A stretch of DNA of 64,000 nt from Dyella lipolytica (GTDB taxonomy: Bacteria > Pseudomonadota > Gammaproteobacteria > Xanthomonadales > Rhodanobacteraceae): positions 800,625 to 864,624 of the forward strand of contig NZ_BSNQ01000003.1 in the NCBI RefSeq assembly GCF_030160075.1, in the 5' to 3' direction. The first letter of the stretch is position 1. The number at the start of each line of letters is the position of its first letter. The position numbers were made by a program, and so were the translations under genes. Positions 26,021 to 35,060 of the stretch are shown here, in pieces. The notes below the pieces were generated by a model. That model was not told the DNA's origin, searched no databases, and saw only the letters and a list, made by a program, of their open reading frames with translations.

Positions 26021-27100
26021 TTATCGACGGATGAAGCGATAATGAGCGATCTGCCACTCCTGTCCGTCGGCATAGCCGAACAACTCCGCACAGGCCATCC
26101 AGAACATGCGCCAGCGCTGAAACCACCGTGTCGCGTTGGCGCCATATGCATGGGTGAGGACCTCCATGACTTTGCCTCGCTGGCGATCTTGGCGCTCCAG
26201 CCACTGGTTGGCGGTGCGTTGGTAGTGGGTGCCATCGACGAGCCAACGTTGTTCCAACGACAGATCGCGCTGAAACCACAGCAAGGCATCAGCAGACGGC
26301 ATCACGCCGCCGGTAAAAAAATGCCGTCCCATCCAGTTGTCGTCACCGGCTGTTTCGAACGGATACATCAGCGTGCGATGAACAAAGATGTGCACGAAAA
26401 ACTTGCCACTCGGTTTTAACCATGACGCAATGCGTCCCATCAGCTGCTCGTAGTTGCGCATGTGCTCGAACATTTCCACCGAAACGCAGCGATCGAACTG
26501 CGCCGGTTCGAGTTGCAAGGTGGTTACGTCGTGCGTGATTACTTGTACATTGAACAAGCCACGCTTGAGGCACTCGCCTTCGATATGCAGCCGCTGCCGA
26601 TGCGAGTTGGATACGGCGATGATGCGAGAGGCGGGATAACGTTCCGCCATCCACAATGTCAGCGAACCCCAGCCGCAACCCAGCTCAAGAATCGATTGAC
26701 CGTTGGCAAGTTCGGCGCGTTCACCATAGAGCGTGAGCATGGCCCGTTCGGCTTCCTCCAGGGATTCCTCTCCCGTCGGGTAATAACAACCCGAGTATTT
26801 AAGGTTCGGCCCGAGACACAGCTTGAAGAAATCAGCCGGCAGTTCGTAATGCTGCGCATTGGCCGCATCGGTGTGAATAGCGATAGGGCTGTGCCGAAGC
26901 TCTTCAATGAATAACTGAAAACGTTGCGCCTGTGCACCGACGCCACCGGTACGTTCCTGACGCAGGCGTTGCGCACAGAGCTGACGGATGCCATGGCGCA
27001 GCAGGGTGTCTGGAATCAGGCCGCGCTCGGCGAGCCCCAGCAGGCCGGAAGCCGGATGATCGGCGGCCCGCGACGGAGCGTCGATAGACAAGGTATTCAT
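26021..27100 (-). CDS. SAM methyltransferase, cyclopropane-synthase/CNMT-like
   Basis: About 359 residues. The SAM-binding motif ILELGCGWGSLTLWMAERYP and post-motifs VSVEMFEHMRNYEQLM place it in the cyclopropane fatty acid synthase superfamily, in the branch resembling coclaurine N-methyltransferases. The region LKYSGCYYP corresponds to the synthase substrate pocket. It differs clearly from the second family member at 28433. ATG 27100 overlaps the DUF1295 stop by 4 nt; the frame's apparent 642-residue length upstream is a shadow of DUF1295. A second lipid methylation step is inferred. Confidence 0.85.
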   Translation of the reverse strand: MNTLSIDAPSRAADHPASGLLGLAERGLIPDTLLRHGIRQLCAQRLRQERTGGVGAQAQRFQLFIEELRHSPIAIHTDAANAQHYELPADFFKLCLGPNLKYSGCYYPTGEESLEEAERAMLTLYGERAELANGQSILELGCGWGSLTLWMAERYPASRIIAVSNSHRQRLHIEGECLKRGLFNVQVITHDVTTLQLEPAQFDRCVSVEMFEHMRNYEQLMGRIASWLKPSGKFFVHIFVHRTLMYPFETAGDDNWMGRHFFTGGVMPSADALLWFQRDLSLEQRWLVDGTHYQRTANQWLERQDRQRGKVMEVLTHAYGANATRWFQRWRMFWMACAELFGYADGQEWQIAHYRFIRR

Positions 27101-27891
27101 ACGCGGGATCCTTTGCGAGCAGATTTGGGGAACCATGGAAACAACATCGATGTGCTTTGCTGGTAACGGCGATAGGCATCGCCACGTGTGCGTAGCGCCT
27201 GCGCCTCCGTAAACGGAATCCCGCTGATCCAACGCAGGAACACGAACATCACGATCGGTCCAGCCCAAGCTAGCCACGCCAACGGCGAGCCCATGGCCAG
27301 TAATACGTATGCAAACCAGTGCAGCCATTCGAAGAAGTAGTTGGGATGCCGCGAATAACACCATAAACCGTTGTTGCAAATGCCTCCGCGATTCGCCGGG
27401 TTGGCACGAAAGCGAGCGAGTTGACGATCGGCGATCGCCTCGCCCAAGACCGACACGATCCAGATCACGATGCCGCCGACCCAGCTCAGAATGCTCAGGG
27501 CTGTATTGGCAGCCACCGCCAGAAAGGGCAGGGCGAATAGCACCACTAACAACGCTTGAAACTGAAAGAAGCCGAAGAATTTGCCTTGACTGCCCTGCCA
27601 GTGCGCTCGCAGAGAGTGATACCGCCCATCTTCGTTTTCGCTGCGTACACGCCGCCATAGATGTACGGCTAAGCGTAGTCCCCAGGTTCCGCCGAGGATG
27701 GCCACCGTCACGCGTGGCGTGGTTGCGCCGCGACCCAGCAACGCCAGCAGAATGGCACTCGCCGCCAAGCCTGATGCCCACAGTACATCGACGATACCTG
27801 CGTTGGTGTGCTTTACTTGCCAACGCCAACCGAACGTCATCATTGCCGCGGCGAGTAACCAGAGGAGCAATAACGTAGCCGATGTGTTCAT
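27097..27891 (-). CDS. DUF1295 membrane protein (steroid-reductase-like fold)
   Basis: About 264 residues with 6-7 hydrophobic helices. C-terminal signature of the isoprenylcysteine methyltransferase/steroid 5-alpha-reductase-like group: GLWCYSRHPNYFFEWLHW and RRYQQSTSMLFPWFPK. Relatives reduce or methylate lipid substrates in the membrane, so it could be a NADPH-dependent lipid reductase. Both ends overlap neighbours by 4 nt (ATGA). Confidence 0.88.
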   Translation of the reverse strand: MNTSATLLLLWLLAAAMMTFGWRWQVKHTNAGIVDVLWASGLAASAILLALLGRGATTPRVTVAILGGTWGLRLAVHLWRRVRSENEDGRYHSLRAHWQGSQGKFFGFFQFQALLVVLFALPFLAVAANTALSILSWVGGIVIWIVSVLGEAIADRQLARFRANPANRGGICNNGLWCYSRHPNYFFEWLHWFAYVLLAMGSPLAWLAWAGPIVMFVFLRWISGIPFTEAQALRTRGDAYRRYQQSTSMLFPWFPKSARKGSRV

Positions 27892-28436
27892 AAGGCACTC
27901 CGATGCTGCGCGCGTGACGTGGCAGTGGCCTGCGTCCAGCGACGCGCAAGCGTCGTGAGCAGTGGCAATGCCAAGCCCCAGCCCACCGCTAATGCACACC
28001 AGGCGTGCCAGGACGGGGATATCACATGGGCCGCGTGCCAGCCATCGGATGCGGCGGCGTACGAAAGCGGCCCACCGATAGCGCCGAACAGGGCGGCCAA
28101 CCATGGACGCGACTGCAAATAGCCGAACAGCGGCAAGATGGTGAATGCAAAACACGCCCAGAGAGCGAGGATCCATGCCGGCGCGGGCAACAGCGACCAG
28201 GTTGCGGTGTACGTAATCCAGCCTGCACGCACCCAGAACGTCTCCATCGCTGCACCTAGCACCAGGGATACAGCTAGCAGGCGACATTCGACAGCGACGT
28301 GCCGCGACACGAAGAGACGCCATGTGACGAATACGGCAGCAGCCAATACGCCGGGCCACGCAAGACCGTGACCGGCACCGCTTACCGTGCAAAACCACAC
28401 GGCTTCATAAGCGAATAGCGTCAACCAGAACATCAT
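27888..28436 (-). CDS. DUF2878 membrane protein
   Basis: 182 residues with about five hydrophobic segments (for example MMFWLTLFAYEAVWF and FAFTILPLFGYL) and the family pattern GAAMETFWVRAGWITY. No known activity. DUF2878 genes are typically found beside cyclopropane-synthase-like and DUF1295 genes, as here. It overlaps both neighbours by 4 nt. Confidence 0.88.
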   Translation of the reverse strand: MMFWLTLFAYEAVWFCTVSGAGHGLAWPGVLAAAVFVTWRLFVSRHVAVECRLLAVSLVLGAAMETFWVRAGWITYTATWSLLPAPAWILALWACFAFTILPLFGYLQSRPWLAALFGAIGGPLSYAAASDGWHAAHVISPSWHAWCALAVGWGLALPLLTTLARRWTQATATSRAQHRSAL

Positions 28437-29713
28437 CCATGCACTCCGTGCGCCTGCCTGCTTTGCGGGCCGCGATAGCCCGGCTTGGCGAGCACGAAAT
28501 GTGCGACACCGATCGAGCGTTCACGGAATCCGCCTTCGCAATAGGCGAGATAGAACTCCCACATACGAACGAAGCGTTCGTCAAAGCCTTGTTGTCGAAC
28601 GCATTCGCGCTGCCTCAGAAAGCGCTCTCGCCATGCTTGCAACGTCTTGGCGTACGAGAGGCCAAAGTCGCTAAGTTCGATAAGCGCCAGGTCGCTGCTA
28701 CGCGTCTTGGCGTCCAGCATTGCCTGAATCGATGGTATGAAGCTGCCGGGAAAGATAAAACGTTTGATGAAATCGACCGACTTCAACGCTTGCTCAAAGC
28801 GATGATCTTCGATCGTGATGGCCTGCAGCACCGCAAGTCCGTCTGGTTTCAGAAGGCGCGCGCATTGCGCGAAATACGTATCGAGAAATTCCGCACCGAT
28901 GGCCTCGACCATTTCGATCGAGACAAGCTTGTCGTACTGCCCATCGAGATCACGGTAGTCCTTCAGCAGTACGGTGATCTTGTCGGACAGGCCGGACTCT
29001 GCCACCCGCATCGTTGCCAGTGCGTGCTGCTCTTGCGAGATCGTGGTCGTGGTGACACAACAGCCGTAATGGGTCGCCGCATGCAGTGCGAAACCACCCC
29101 AGCCCGTGCCGATTTCCATCACATGATCGCTCGATCTCAGTTGCAGTCGCTCGCAAATACGATGGAGTTTCCGGCTCGACGCGGCTTCCAACGTGGCTAT
29201 ATCGTCCTCCCATAACGCCGAGGAATACATCAGGTCCGACGAGAGAAAAAGCTGGAAGAAATCGTTGCCGAGATCGTAATGAGCAGCGATATTGCGCCGG
29301 CTGCCCTGGCGTGTATTGCGTCGTAATGCATGCCATGCGCGCATCGCAACGCCGGCGAGGCGAGCGAGACCCGTTTCCATGCCGTCGAGTAGATCGCGGT
29401 TGCGTACCAGCAATTGCACTAATGCAACCAAATCGTCGCACTCCCACAACCCATCCATATAGGCTTCGCCCGCGCCAACACTTCCGTGCGTGGCCACCAT
29501 GCGGTAGAAGTCCATGTCCTTGACGTGCACATGCACCGACAGATCAGGATGCTGCGAAGCGGGCGTCCCGAATTCCTCCATGCCCAGGGCGTCGTGCACT
29601 AGCAGCTGGCCGTGACGCAACTGTGCCATCTGCTTGAGGATTCCTCCTCGCAAAAGGCGGAGCGCGGTACCGACTTCAGGTAAGCGCGGGCTATCAACGA
29701 CGGCATTCATCAT
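28433..29713 (-). CDS. Cyclopropane-fatty-acyl-phospholipid synthase family protein
   Basis: 426 residues, the length of the proteobacterial CfaA/UfaM group. Motifs: SAM-binding VMEIGTGWGGFALHAATHYG, SIEMVEAIGAEFLDTYF (catalytic Glu), ITIEDHRFEQ (His) and FIKRFIFPGSFIPS. The Cys found in E. coli Cfa (YSC) is Ser here (LMYSSALWED), usual for this subgroup. It methylates unsaturated chains of intact phospholipids, forming cyclopropane or branched products. Its place beside the FAD and DUF1365 genes in an ECF/ChrR locus matches the Rhodobacter cfaA and RSP1091-type genes induced by singlet oxygen. Confidence 0.92.
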   Translation of the reverse strand: MMNAVVDSPRLPEVGTALRLLRGGILKQMAQLRHGQLLVHDALGMEEFGTPASQHPDLSVHVHVKDMDFYRMVATHGSVGAGEAYMDGLWECDDLVALVQLLVRNRDLLDGMETGLARLAGVAMRAWHALRRNTRQGSRRNIAAHYDLGNDFFQLFLSSDLMYSSALWEDDIATLEAASSRKLHRICERLQLRSSDHVMEIGTGWGGFALHAATHYGCCVTTTTISQEQHALATMRVAESGLSDKITVLLKDYRDLDGQYDKLVSIEMVEAIGAEFLDTYFAQCARLLKPDGLAVLQAITIEDHRFEQALKSVDFIKRFIFPGSFIPSIQAMLDAKTRSSDLALIELSDFGLSYAKTLQAWRERFLRQRECVRQQGFDERFVRMWEFYLAYCEGGFRERSIGVAHFVLAKPGYRGPQSRQAHGVHG

Positions 29714-30504
29714 GAACCTCGCGAAAGATGGGGATGGTCATAGACCGGATTACGTTTGAGCCATAACCGCAGCGCATGCCAACGAATGGCACCGACGACT
29801 TGCATCGTCATCAAGGGATAACGCCACAGCACGGTGGCCAGCGCGCGGTCATCCAGCGGGCGTCGGGACAGGCTGAGATGTGCATCGAATTCGCGCTGCC
29901 CTTCTTTCAGTACATCCATGTGAACGTGCAGGCTCTCGCCCGGTGCGGTGAAACGCCAGGCATACTCTCGATTCATCGGCATGAAGGGCGATACGTGGAA
30001 GGATTTAGCGAACTCCCAGGCCAGCGTGCGTCCGCGCCGTTGTGCAGCAGCGACGGGCAACACATACGCATGACGCTCTTTCCATGGGGTGTTCGTGATT
30101 TCGGCAACGATCGTCACTAACGTGTCGCCATCGGTGGCATAGCAGTAATAGAACGTAACCGGATTGAACACATGGCCGAAGTAACGCACATGCGTGAGCA
30201 TGCGTATCGGCCCGGTTGGACGTTCGCCTAGGGCGTTTTCGACGGTGCAACGCACCGCTTCGGAAAGGGATTGATCGGCCGGGCCGAGGTAATCGCTGCG
30301 GCGAAACTCTGCGAGATTGCGGCGATTCACTGACCACAGCCGAGATGCCGCGAATACGTGATCGATCTCGTCCAGGTCCAGATAGAGCTGTGCGATGCGA
30401 TAGTGAAATGCATGCGGATGCGGTGCCAGACGCCGGTGTTGCACGACGCCTTCGTACACGGCGCTGGCCGGACGGCGCTCGTCGTTCCTCAAACCCACGT
30501 TCAT
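29710..30504 (-). CDS. DUF1365 protein
   Basis: 264 residues. Family landmarks: VYEGVVQHRRLAPHPHAFHYRI at the N-terminus, FGHVFNPVTFYYCY in the middle and PLMTMQVVGAIRWHALRLWLK at the end. No activity has been proven; the gene is almost always between an FAD-dependent oxidoreductase and a cyclopropane-synthase-like gene, and is taken as part of a lipid-modifying complex. 4-nt overlaps at both ends imply coupled translation. Confidence 0.92.
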   Translation of the reverse strand: MNVGLRNDERRPASAVYEGVVQHRRLAPHPHAFHYRIAQLYLDLDEIDHVFAASRLWSVNRRNLAEFRRSDYLGPADQSLSEAVRCTVENALGERPTGPIRMLTHVRYFGHVFNPVTFYYCYATDGDTLVTIVAEITNTPWKERHAYVLPVAAAQRRGRTLAWEFAKSFHVSPFMPMNREYAWRFTAPGESLHVHMDVLKEGQREFDAHLSLSRRPLDDRALATVLWRYPLMTMQVVGAIRWHALRLWLKRNPVYDHPHLSRGS

Positions 30505-31790
30505 AGCGCATGCTCCATGGCCACGGCACTTATGGCCTGCTCAGCGGCCGGCCAGGAAACGCCAAGCCCACGGGCCACTTCGACGGCACTGCGCATGCCG
30601 TCTTCGTGAAACCCCCAGCCCCAGTACGCACCCGCGAACCAGGTGCGCTGTGGGCCCTGGATCTCCGCCTTACGTTGCCGCGCCGCGACGGAGGCGCGGG
30701 TATAGACCGGATGGTGGTAATGCATGCGGCGCAATATTTTGGCCGGGTCGATCACGTCCGTGCGGTTGAGCGTGACCACGAGTGGTTCCGGCGCGTCGAT
30801 CCCTTGCAGCAGATTCATGCAGTAGCTAACCGTACAGGCGTCATCCCTGCGCTTTGGAACGAACGCATTCCACGCAGCCCAGGCCTTTTTCCTACGCGGT
30901 AACAAGGACGCATCGGTGTGGAGCACCACATCGTTGGCTTGATAGGGGATGGCGCCCAAGATGCTGCGTTCACTGGGGGTGGGATCGGCCAGCGTGCCCA
31001 GTGCCTGATCGCTATGGCACGCCATCACGACATGATCGTAACGATCGACGCCTTCGTGCGTGCGAATCGCCACGCCATCCGGTCGACGATGCACACAGAG
31101 CACTGGACAATTGAGGCGTTCTTGCACGAGCCAGCGATGGCGCATCGCGTGAATGTAACTATGCGATCCGCCTTTCACCACGCGCCATTCCGGCCTGCCG
31201 CTCACTTGCAGCATTTGATGATGGTGCATGAACTGCGCGAGATAGCGTGCCGGAAACGCCAAGATGTCCCGTGACGGCGACGACCACAGCGCCGACGCCA
31301 TCGGTACCAAGTGCTCATCGCGAAATGCAGCTCCGTAACGGTGTTCGGCGAGCCACTCGCCAAGCGTTGGATCGCTCGCGTCATCCTGCAGCAGAGAGGG
31401 CGCTTCGCGATAGAAGCGAAGAAGGTCTCGCACCATACCGATGAAGCGTGGAGAAATAAGATTCCGGCGTTGACAGAACAACGCGTCGAGTGACGTCGCG
31501 TTGTATTCCACGCCACTCGCTTCGCTATGCACCGAGAAGCTCATGGTGGTTGGCTGCGAGGCCACACCGAGCTCGGCGAACAAGCGGGTCAGCAGAGGGT
31601 AGTGCGTCGGATTGAAGACGATAAAACCGGTATCCACGGCGTAGTGCCGGCCGTGCAGTTCGATATCGTGCGTATGCGTGTGTCCGCCGAGGTACGCATT
31701 GGCCTCAAACAATGTGACCGAATATTTGCGAGATAGCAGCCACGCGGAAACCAACCCCGCGATGCCCGATCCGACCACGGCAATGCGCAT
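30501..31790 (-). CDS. FAD-dependent oxidoreductase (flavin amine-oxidase type)
   Basis: 429 residues. The N-terminal dinucleotide-binding motif is VVGSGIAGLVSAWLLSRKYSVTLFEA, followed by GGHTHTHDIELHGRHYAVDTGFIVFN. The C-terminal FAD segment is TWFAGAYWGWGFHEDGMRSAVEVA. It belongs to the family annotated beside cyclopropane-synthase genes in singlet-oxygen regulons; a related alphaproteobacterial protein acts in desaturating methylated chains on the route to furan fatty acids, but equivalence here is inferred. It overlaps DUF1365 by 4 nt and starts 3 nt after the desaturase stop. Confidence 0.9.
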   Translation of the reverse strand: MRIAVVGSGIAGLVSAWLLSRKYSVTLFEANAYLGGHTHTHDIELHGRHYAVDTGFIVFNPTHYPLLTRLFAELGVASQPTTMSFSVHSEASGVEYNATSLDALFCQRRNLISPRFIGMVRDLLRFYREAPSLLQDDASDPTLGEWLAEHRYGAAFRDEHLVPMASALWSSPSRDILAFPARYLAQFMHHHQMLQVSGRPEWRVVKGGSHSYIHAMRHRWLVQERLNCPVLCVHRRPDGVAIRTHEGVDRYDHVVMACHSDQALGTLADPTPSERSILGAIPYQANDVVLHTDASLLPRRKKAWAAWNAFVPKRRDDACTVSYCMNLLQGIDAPEPLVVTLNRTDVIDPAKILRRMHYHHPVYTRASVAARQRKAEIQGPQRTWFAGAYWGWGFHEDGMRSAVEVARGLGVSWPAAEQAISAVAMEHAL

Positions 31791-31793
31791 CGA

Positions 31794-32792
31794 TTATTTC
31801 CTCGTCCTTGTCGCCACCCACGCAGGTACCGGTCTGAGGTCATGCACCAGGCCCACCATCGCCATTGACCGCAGACCGTAGTAGGTCAAATCGATTTCCC
31901 ACCAACGAAATCCTTGTCGAGCTGAACCTGGATAAAAGTGATGGTTGTTATGCCAGCCTTCGCCGAAGGTGATCAGCGCTAACCACGGATTGTTGCGACT
32001 GTCATCCTGCGTATCGAAACGGCGCGATCCAAAACGATGTGCCAGCGAGTTGATCGTAACGGTCGCATGAAACAGCATCACGGTGGAGACAAAGAAACCC
32101 CAAACAAGCATCTGGCCGCCGTTGGTCCCAAGGTGGGGGGCCGTGTGATGCAGCAGCACACCCAAGCCGAATAAAAAGCTCGCGAGTGCGATGGGTACGA
32201 GTGTGTCGTAACGATCCAGCCAGCGCAGTTCCGGGTATTTCGCCAAATCCGGCACCCGTGTTGTGTCGGTACGAAATGCCTTGATCGTAAGGAACCAGCC
32301 CATGTGGCTCCAAAGAAAACCACGGATGCCCGGTGAATGCGGATCAAGCTGGGTGTCCGCATGACGGTGATGGTTCCGATGATGTGCCGCCCACCATAGC
32401 GGGCCGCGTTGCACGCACGCCGCTCCAATGAGCGCGAAGACAAACTGAACAGTACGCGAGGTTCGAAATGTCCGATGCGAGAAGTAGCGATGGTAGAAGC
32501 CTGTCAACGCGAACATGCGAATGGCGTATAGCGCCCCCGCGACCATCAACGCGATAGGTGACATACCCACCCAGATCACAGCAATGCAAGCGATGTGCAT
32601 GACGGCGAAGGGCAGGGCACGTAGCCAATCGATTTTTTCGTCGCGATCCGGGTTGGTGCCCGCGCTGGCTTCCGTATCAACCCATTGACGTAATGCCTTC
32701 AACAGAGTCGCTTTGCGAGCGCGCGTTTCGGCGCCCTCCGATAAATCTCCGCGGCCCGGTAGCGGTGCCTCGACGGGCTGGGGGATGCTCAT
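31794..32792 (-). CDS. Acyl-lipid/acyl-CoA delta-9-type fatty acid desaturase
   Basis: 332 residues, integral membrane di-iron desaturase. The three histidine boxes are present: HRYFSH, HRNHH and HNNHH (in EGWHNNHHFYPG), with hydrophobic helix pairs between them. It would make the double bond that the downstream methyltransferases use. It is the first gene of an eight-gene operon and has a predicted ECF promoter ending about 30 bp before ATG 32792. A desaturase leading this operon is not part of the Rhodobacter version as I know it. Confidence 0.92.
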   Translation of the reverse strand: MSIPQPVEAPLPGRGDLSEGAETRARKATLLKALRQWVDTEASAGTNPDRDEKIDWLRALPFAVMHIACIAVIWVGMSPIALMVAGALYAIRMFALTGFYHRYFSHRTFRTSRTVQFVFALIGAACVQRGPLWWAAHHRNHHRHADTQLDPHSPGIRGFLWSHMGWFLTIKAFRTDTTRVPDLAKYPELRWLDRYDTLVPIALASFLFGLGVLLHHTAPHLGTNGGQMLVWGFFVSTVMLFHATVTINSLAHRFGSRRFDTQDDSRNNPWLALITFGEGWHNNHHFYPGSARQGFRWWEIDLTYYGLRSMAMVGLVHDLRPVPAWVATRTRK

Positions 32793-32821
32793 AATGGGTA
32801 CCTATCGGGTCGTCATGGATA

Positions 32822-32850
32822 GATACGTAAATGCGGCGCTGCCGGATGCA
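32822..32850 (-). promoter_or_regulatory. Predicted ECF promoter, lipid operon
   Basis: Minus strand: TGCATCC (32850-32844), 16-bp spacer, CGTATC (32827-32822). The leader to the desaturase ATG would be about 22-25 nt. Confidence 0.8.
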
Positions 32851-32899
32851 GCACGATCCGAAACGCAGTGCTGAGGTGTTTCACCGGTTCGAGGCGTGC

Positions 32900-34318
32900 T
32901 TACGCCCCGCGCCAGGACTGAAAGGCGCTCAATGCTTCTTCGCGCGATGCTCTTACATCAACCATCGGTGATGGATAGCCGCTGCGCTTGAGGACAGACG
33001 GTTCATGCCATGGCTCATGCAGCAGATCGACAGGTAAATCCGCCAGTTCGGGTAACCAGCGACGCAGATAGGTTCCCTCCGGATCGAATTTTCGTGCCTG
33101 ACTGACGGGATTGAATACGCGAAAATAGGGCGCTGCATCGGCGCCACAACCCGCCACCCACTGCCAGCCGAGCGTATTGTTGGCGAGATCCGCATCAACC
33201 AAAGTGTCCCAAAACCATCGTGCGCCATGGGACCAATGCTGACGCAGATTCTTGGTCAAGAAACTGGCAACGATCATGCGGACGCGATTGTGCATCCATC
33301 CGGTATGCCACAGTTCGCGCATGCCTGCATCGACGAGCGGTATCCCCGTGCGTCCTTGCTGCCATCGCATCAACTGAGCATCGTTGGTCGGTGCCCAGGG
33401 GAAATTGGCGAAACGCGGGTTGAAGCTTTCGGTGGTCGTACGGGGAAAGTGATACAACAAGTGATAAGCAAACTCGCGCCAGCCCAATTCGCGTAAATAC
33501 GGCTCGATATCCGGTCGTCGGCGCGTATCCACGCGTTGCGTATGACGATGGATCGCATGATGGATTTGTCGCGGCGATATTTCGCCAAAGTGCAGATGCG
33601 GAGAAAGGCGCGATGTGCCGTGTCGCGCCGGCAGATCGCGTCCGGCCGCGTAATCGACGATTGCATCGTCGCAGAACAATTCCAGGGCGTCCTGAGCGCC
33701 GGCTTCACCAGGTCGCCATGTGTCGCCGAAGCCCTCGTCCCAGCGTATGCGCGGAAGCAGCTTGAGCGCCGCTAGGGTTAAGCCGGCTGGTAGCTCAACC
33801 CACTTAATACCGATGGGTTCCAACAATGGCGGCGTCACCGTAATAGAAGGACGCAGATTGCGCCAATACGGCGTGAATACACGATAGGGTTCGCCTTGTT
33901 TGGTTTCTACTTGCCACGGCTCTGACCATAAATTCGCGGAATAGGTGTGTACGGCGACCCCTTGCTCGCGCAAGGCGGCTTTGATTTGTGTATCCCGCGT
34001 GACGGCCGCGGGTTCATAACGACGGTTCCAATAAACCGCCGCAGCGCCGCTCCGCTCGATGACGTTACGCAGCACGTGAAGGGTATCGCCTTGCAGTAGA
34101 TGCAGGTTCGCTCCGCATCCTCGCAGACGTCGTTGCAGTGCTTCCAGTGAGTGATGCAGCCACCAATGGCTGGCCGCACCGGCATTCCACGGAGCCTCTT
34201 CATGATCGGCATGGATATAGAGCGGCAAGACCCTTGCATTCGTCTTGCAAGCCGCCGCCAGGGCAGTGTTATCGGTCAGCCGCAGATCGCGGCGAAAGAG
34301 CATGATCGCAATGGTCAT
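32900..34318 (-). CDS. phrB: Deoxyribodipyrimidine photolyase (class I CPD type)
   Basis: 472 residues with FAD and antenna domains. It starts IMLFRRDLRLTDNTALAAA and has the FAD-binding and lesion-contact region TGIPLVDAGMRELWHTGWMHNRVRM and DTLVDADLANNTLGWQWVAGCG. It repairs cyclobutane pyrimidine dimers using light. It lies 79 bp after chrR on the same strand, with no clear separate promoter, so it is probably in the sigma-chrR-phrB transcript, as phrA belongs to the sigma-E regulon of Rhodobacter sphaeroides. Confidence 0.95.
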   Translation of the reverse strand: MTIAIMLFRRDLRLTDNTALAAACKTNARVLPLYIHADHEEAPWNAGAASHWWLHHSLEALQRRLRGCGANLHLLQGDTLHVLRNVIERSGAAAVYWNRRYEPAAVTRDTQIKAALREQGVAVHTYSANLWSEPWQVETKQGEPYRVFTPYWRNLRPSITVTPPLLEPIGIKWVELPAGLTLAALKLLPRIRWDEGFGDTWRPGEAGAQDALELFCDDAIVDYAAGRDLPARHGTSRLSPHLHFGEISPRQIHHAIHRHTQRVDTRRRPDIEPYLRELGWREFAYHLLYHFPRTTTESFNPRFANFPWAPTNDAQLMRWQQGRTGIPLVDAGMRELWHTGWMHNRVRMIVASFLTKNLRQHWSHGARWFWDTLVDADLANNTLGWQWVAGCGADAAPYFRVFNPVSQARKFDPEGTYLRRWLPELADLPVDLLHEPWHEPSVLKRSGYPSPMVDVRASREEALSAFQSWRGA

Positions 34319-34397
34319 AACAAATGAAGCTTGATAAAGCGATCAGGTGGGTGCATGCCTTTGACTTTATCGTCCACGGTTGAGCCAGAAGGAAGAA

Positions 34398-35060
34398 CTA
34401 CAGTTTGATAAGGGGTTGCAGCATCCGAGCGACCCAGCCGTCGAAACGCAGAGGCGCATCGGTCGCTGCCACGCAGATACACGGTGAACCCGGTGACGTG
34501 ATGGGTTGGTGCGTGATGTCGCAATCGAGATCCGCCACATCGCCCGGGCTGAAATGTCCCAATGTATCGTCGTAAGAGCCGCGCAAAATCATCGTCAGCT
34601 CGTTTCCTTGATGGCTATGCATGGGCACACTTTTCCCGGGACCAATGCGCAATAGCATCAGATTGCCGTCCGTGACATGCGTGGCCCGAATGCGGTGAAC
34701 ACCTGGCGCAACCATACGCCAGCGTAACGCACTGAATGTGGAGCCGAAATAAGGATGCAAGGGCGAAGGAAGCGCGTCTGGATCGTTGTTGCGCAGATGG
34801 TCGTGATGCTGTCGCGGCTCGTCTTGTTGCGTGGTGGCCAGTTGAGCAAGCATCGCCTCGCGCGCCACCGTGGATGGCATGGTGGATGACTGTTGCTGTG
34901 CTAGCAATAGACCGCCGATGGCATCAGCGTTGCGCAAGCTTTCGCGACAGTTCTGGCAAATGCCCAAATGCGCTGCTGCCACCACGGCGAGCGCGGTCGG
35001 TAAAGCACCGGCCGAATAGCCGACGATGGTAACTTCGTCGAGATGGTGCCGAGGTGTCAC
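34398..35060 (-). CDS. chrR: ChrR-family zinc/cupin anti-sigma factor
   Basis: 220 residues. The N-terminal anti-sigma domain has the exact ChrR zinc ligand set H6, H31, C35 and C38 (HLGICQNC). The C-terminal cupin also keeps its metal ligands: H-x-H-x3-E in HSHQGNE, and the later His in ITHQP. In Rhodobacter, ChrR holds its ECF sigma until singlet oxygen or organic peroxide triggers release and degradation. It overlaps the sigma stop by 4 nt. Full conservation of both metal sites suggests a working sensor. Confidence 0.93.
   Translation of the reverse strand: MTPRHHLDEVTIVGYSAGALPTALAVVAAAHLGICQNCRESLRNADAIGGLLLAQQQSSTMPSTVAREAMLAQLATTQQDEPRQHHDHLRNNDPDALPSPLHPYFGSTFSALRWRMVAPGVHRIRATHVTDGNLMLLRIGPGKSVPMHSHQGNELTMILRGSYDDTLGHFSPGDVADLDCDITHQPITSPGSPCICVAATDAPLRFDGWVARMLQPLIKL

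Noticed and set aside
27101-27949. Upstream extension making a 642-residue protein from the methyltransferase frame
   Set aside because: It overlaps the DUF1295 gene in another frame and has no homology; ATG 27100 with a 4-nt overlap is the natural start.
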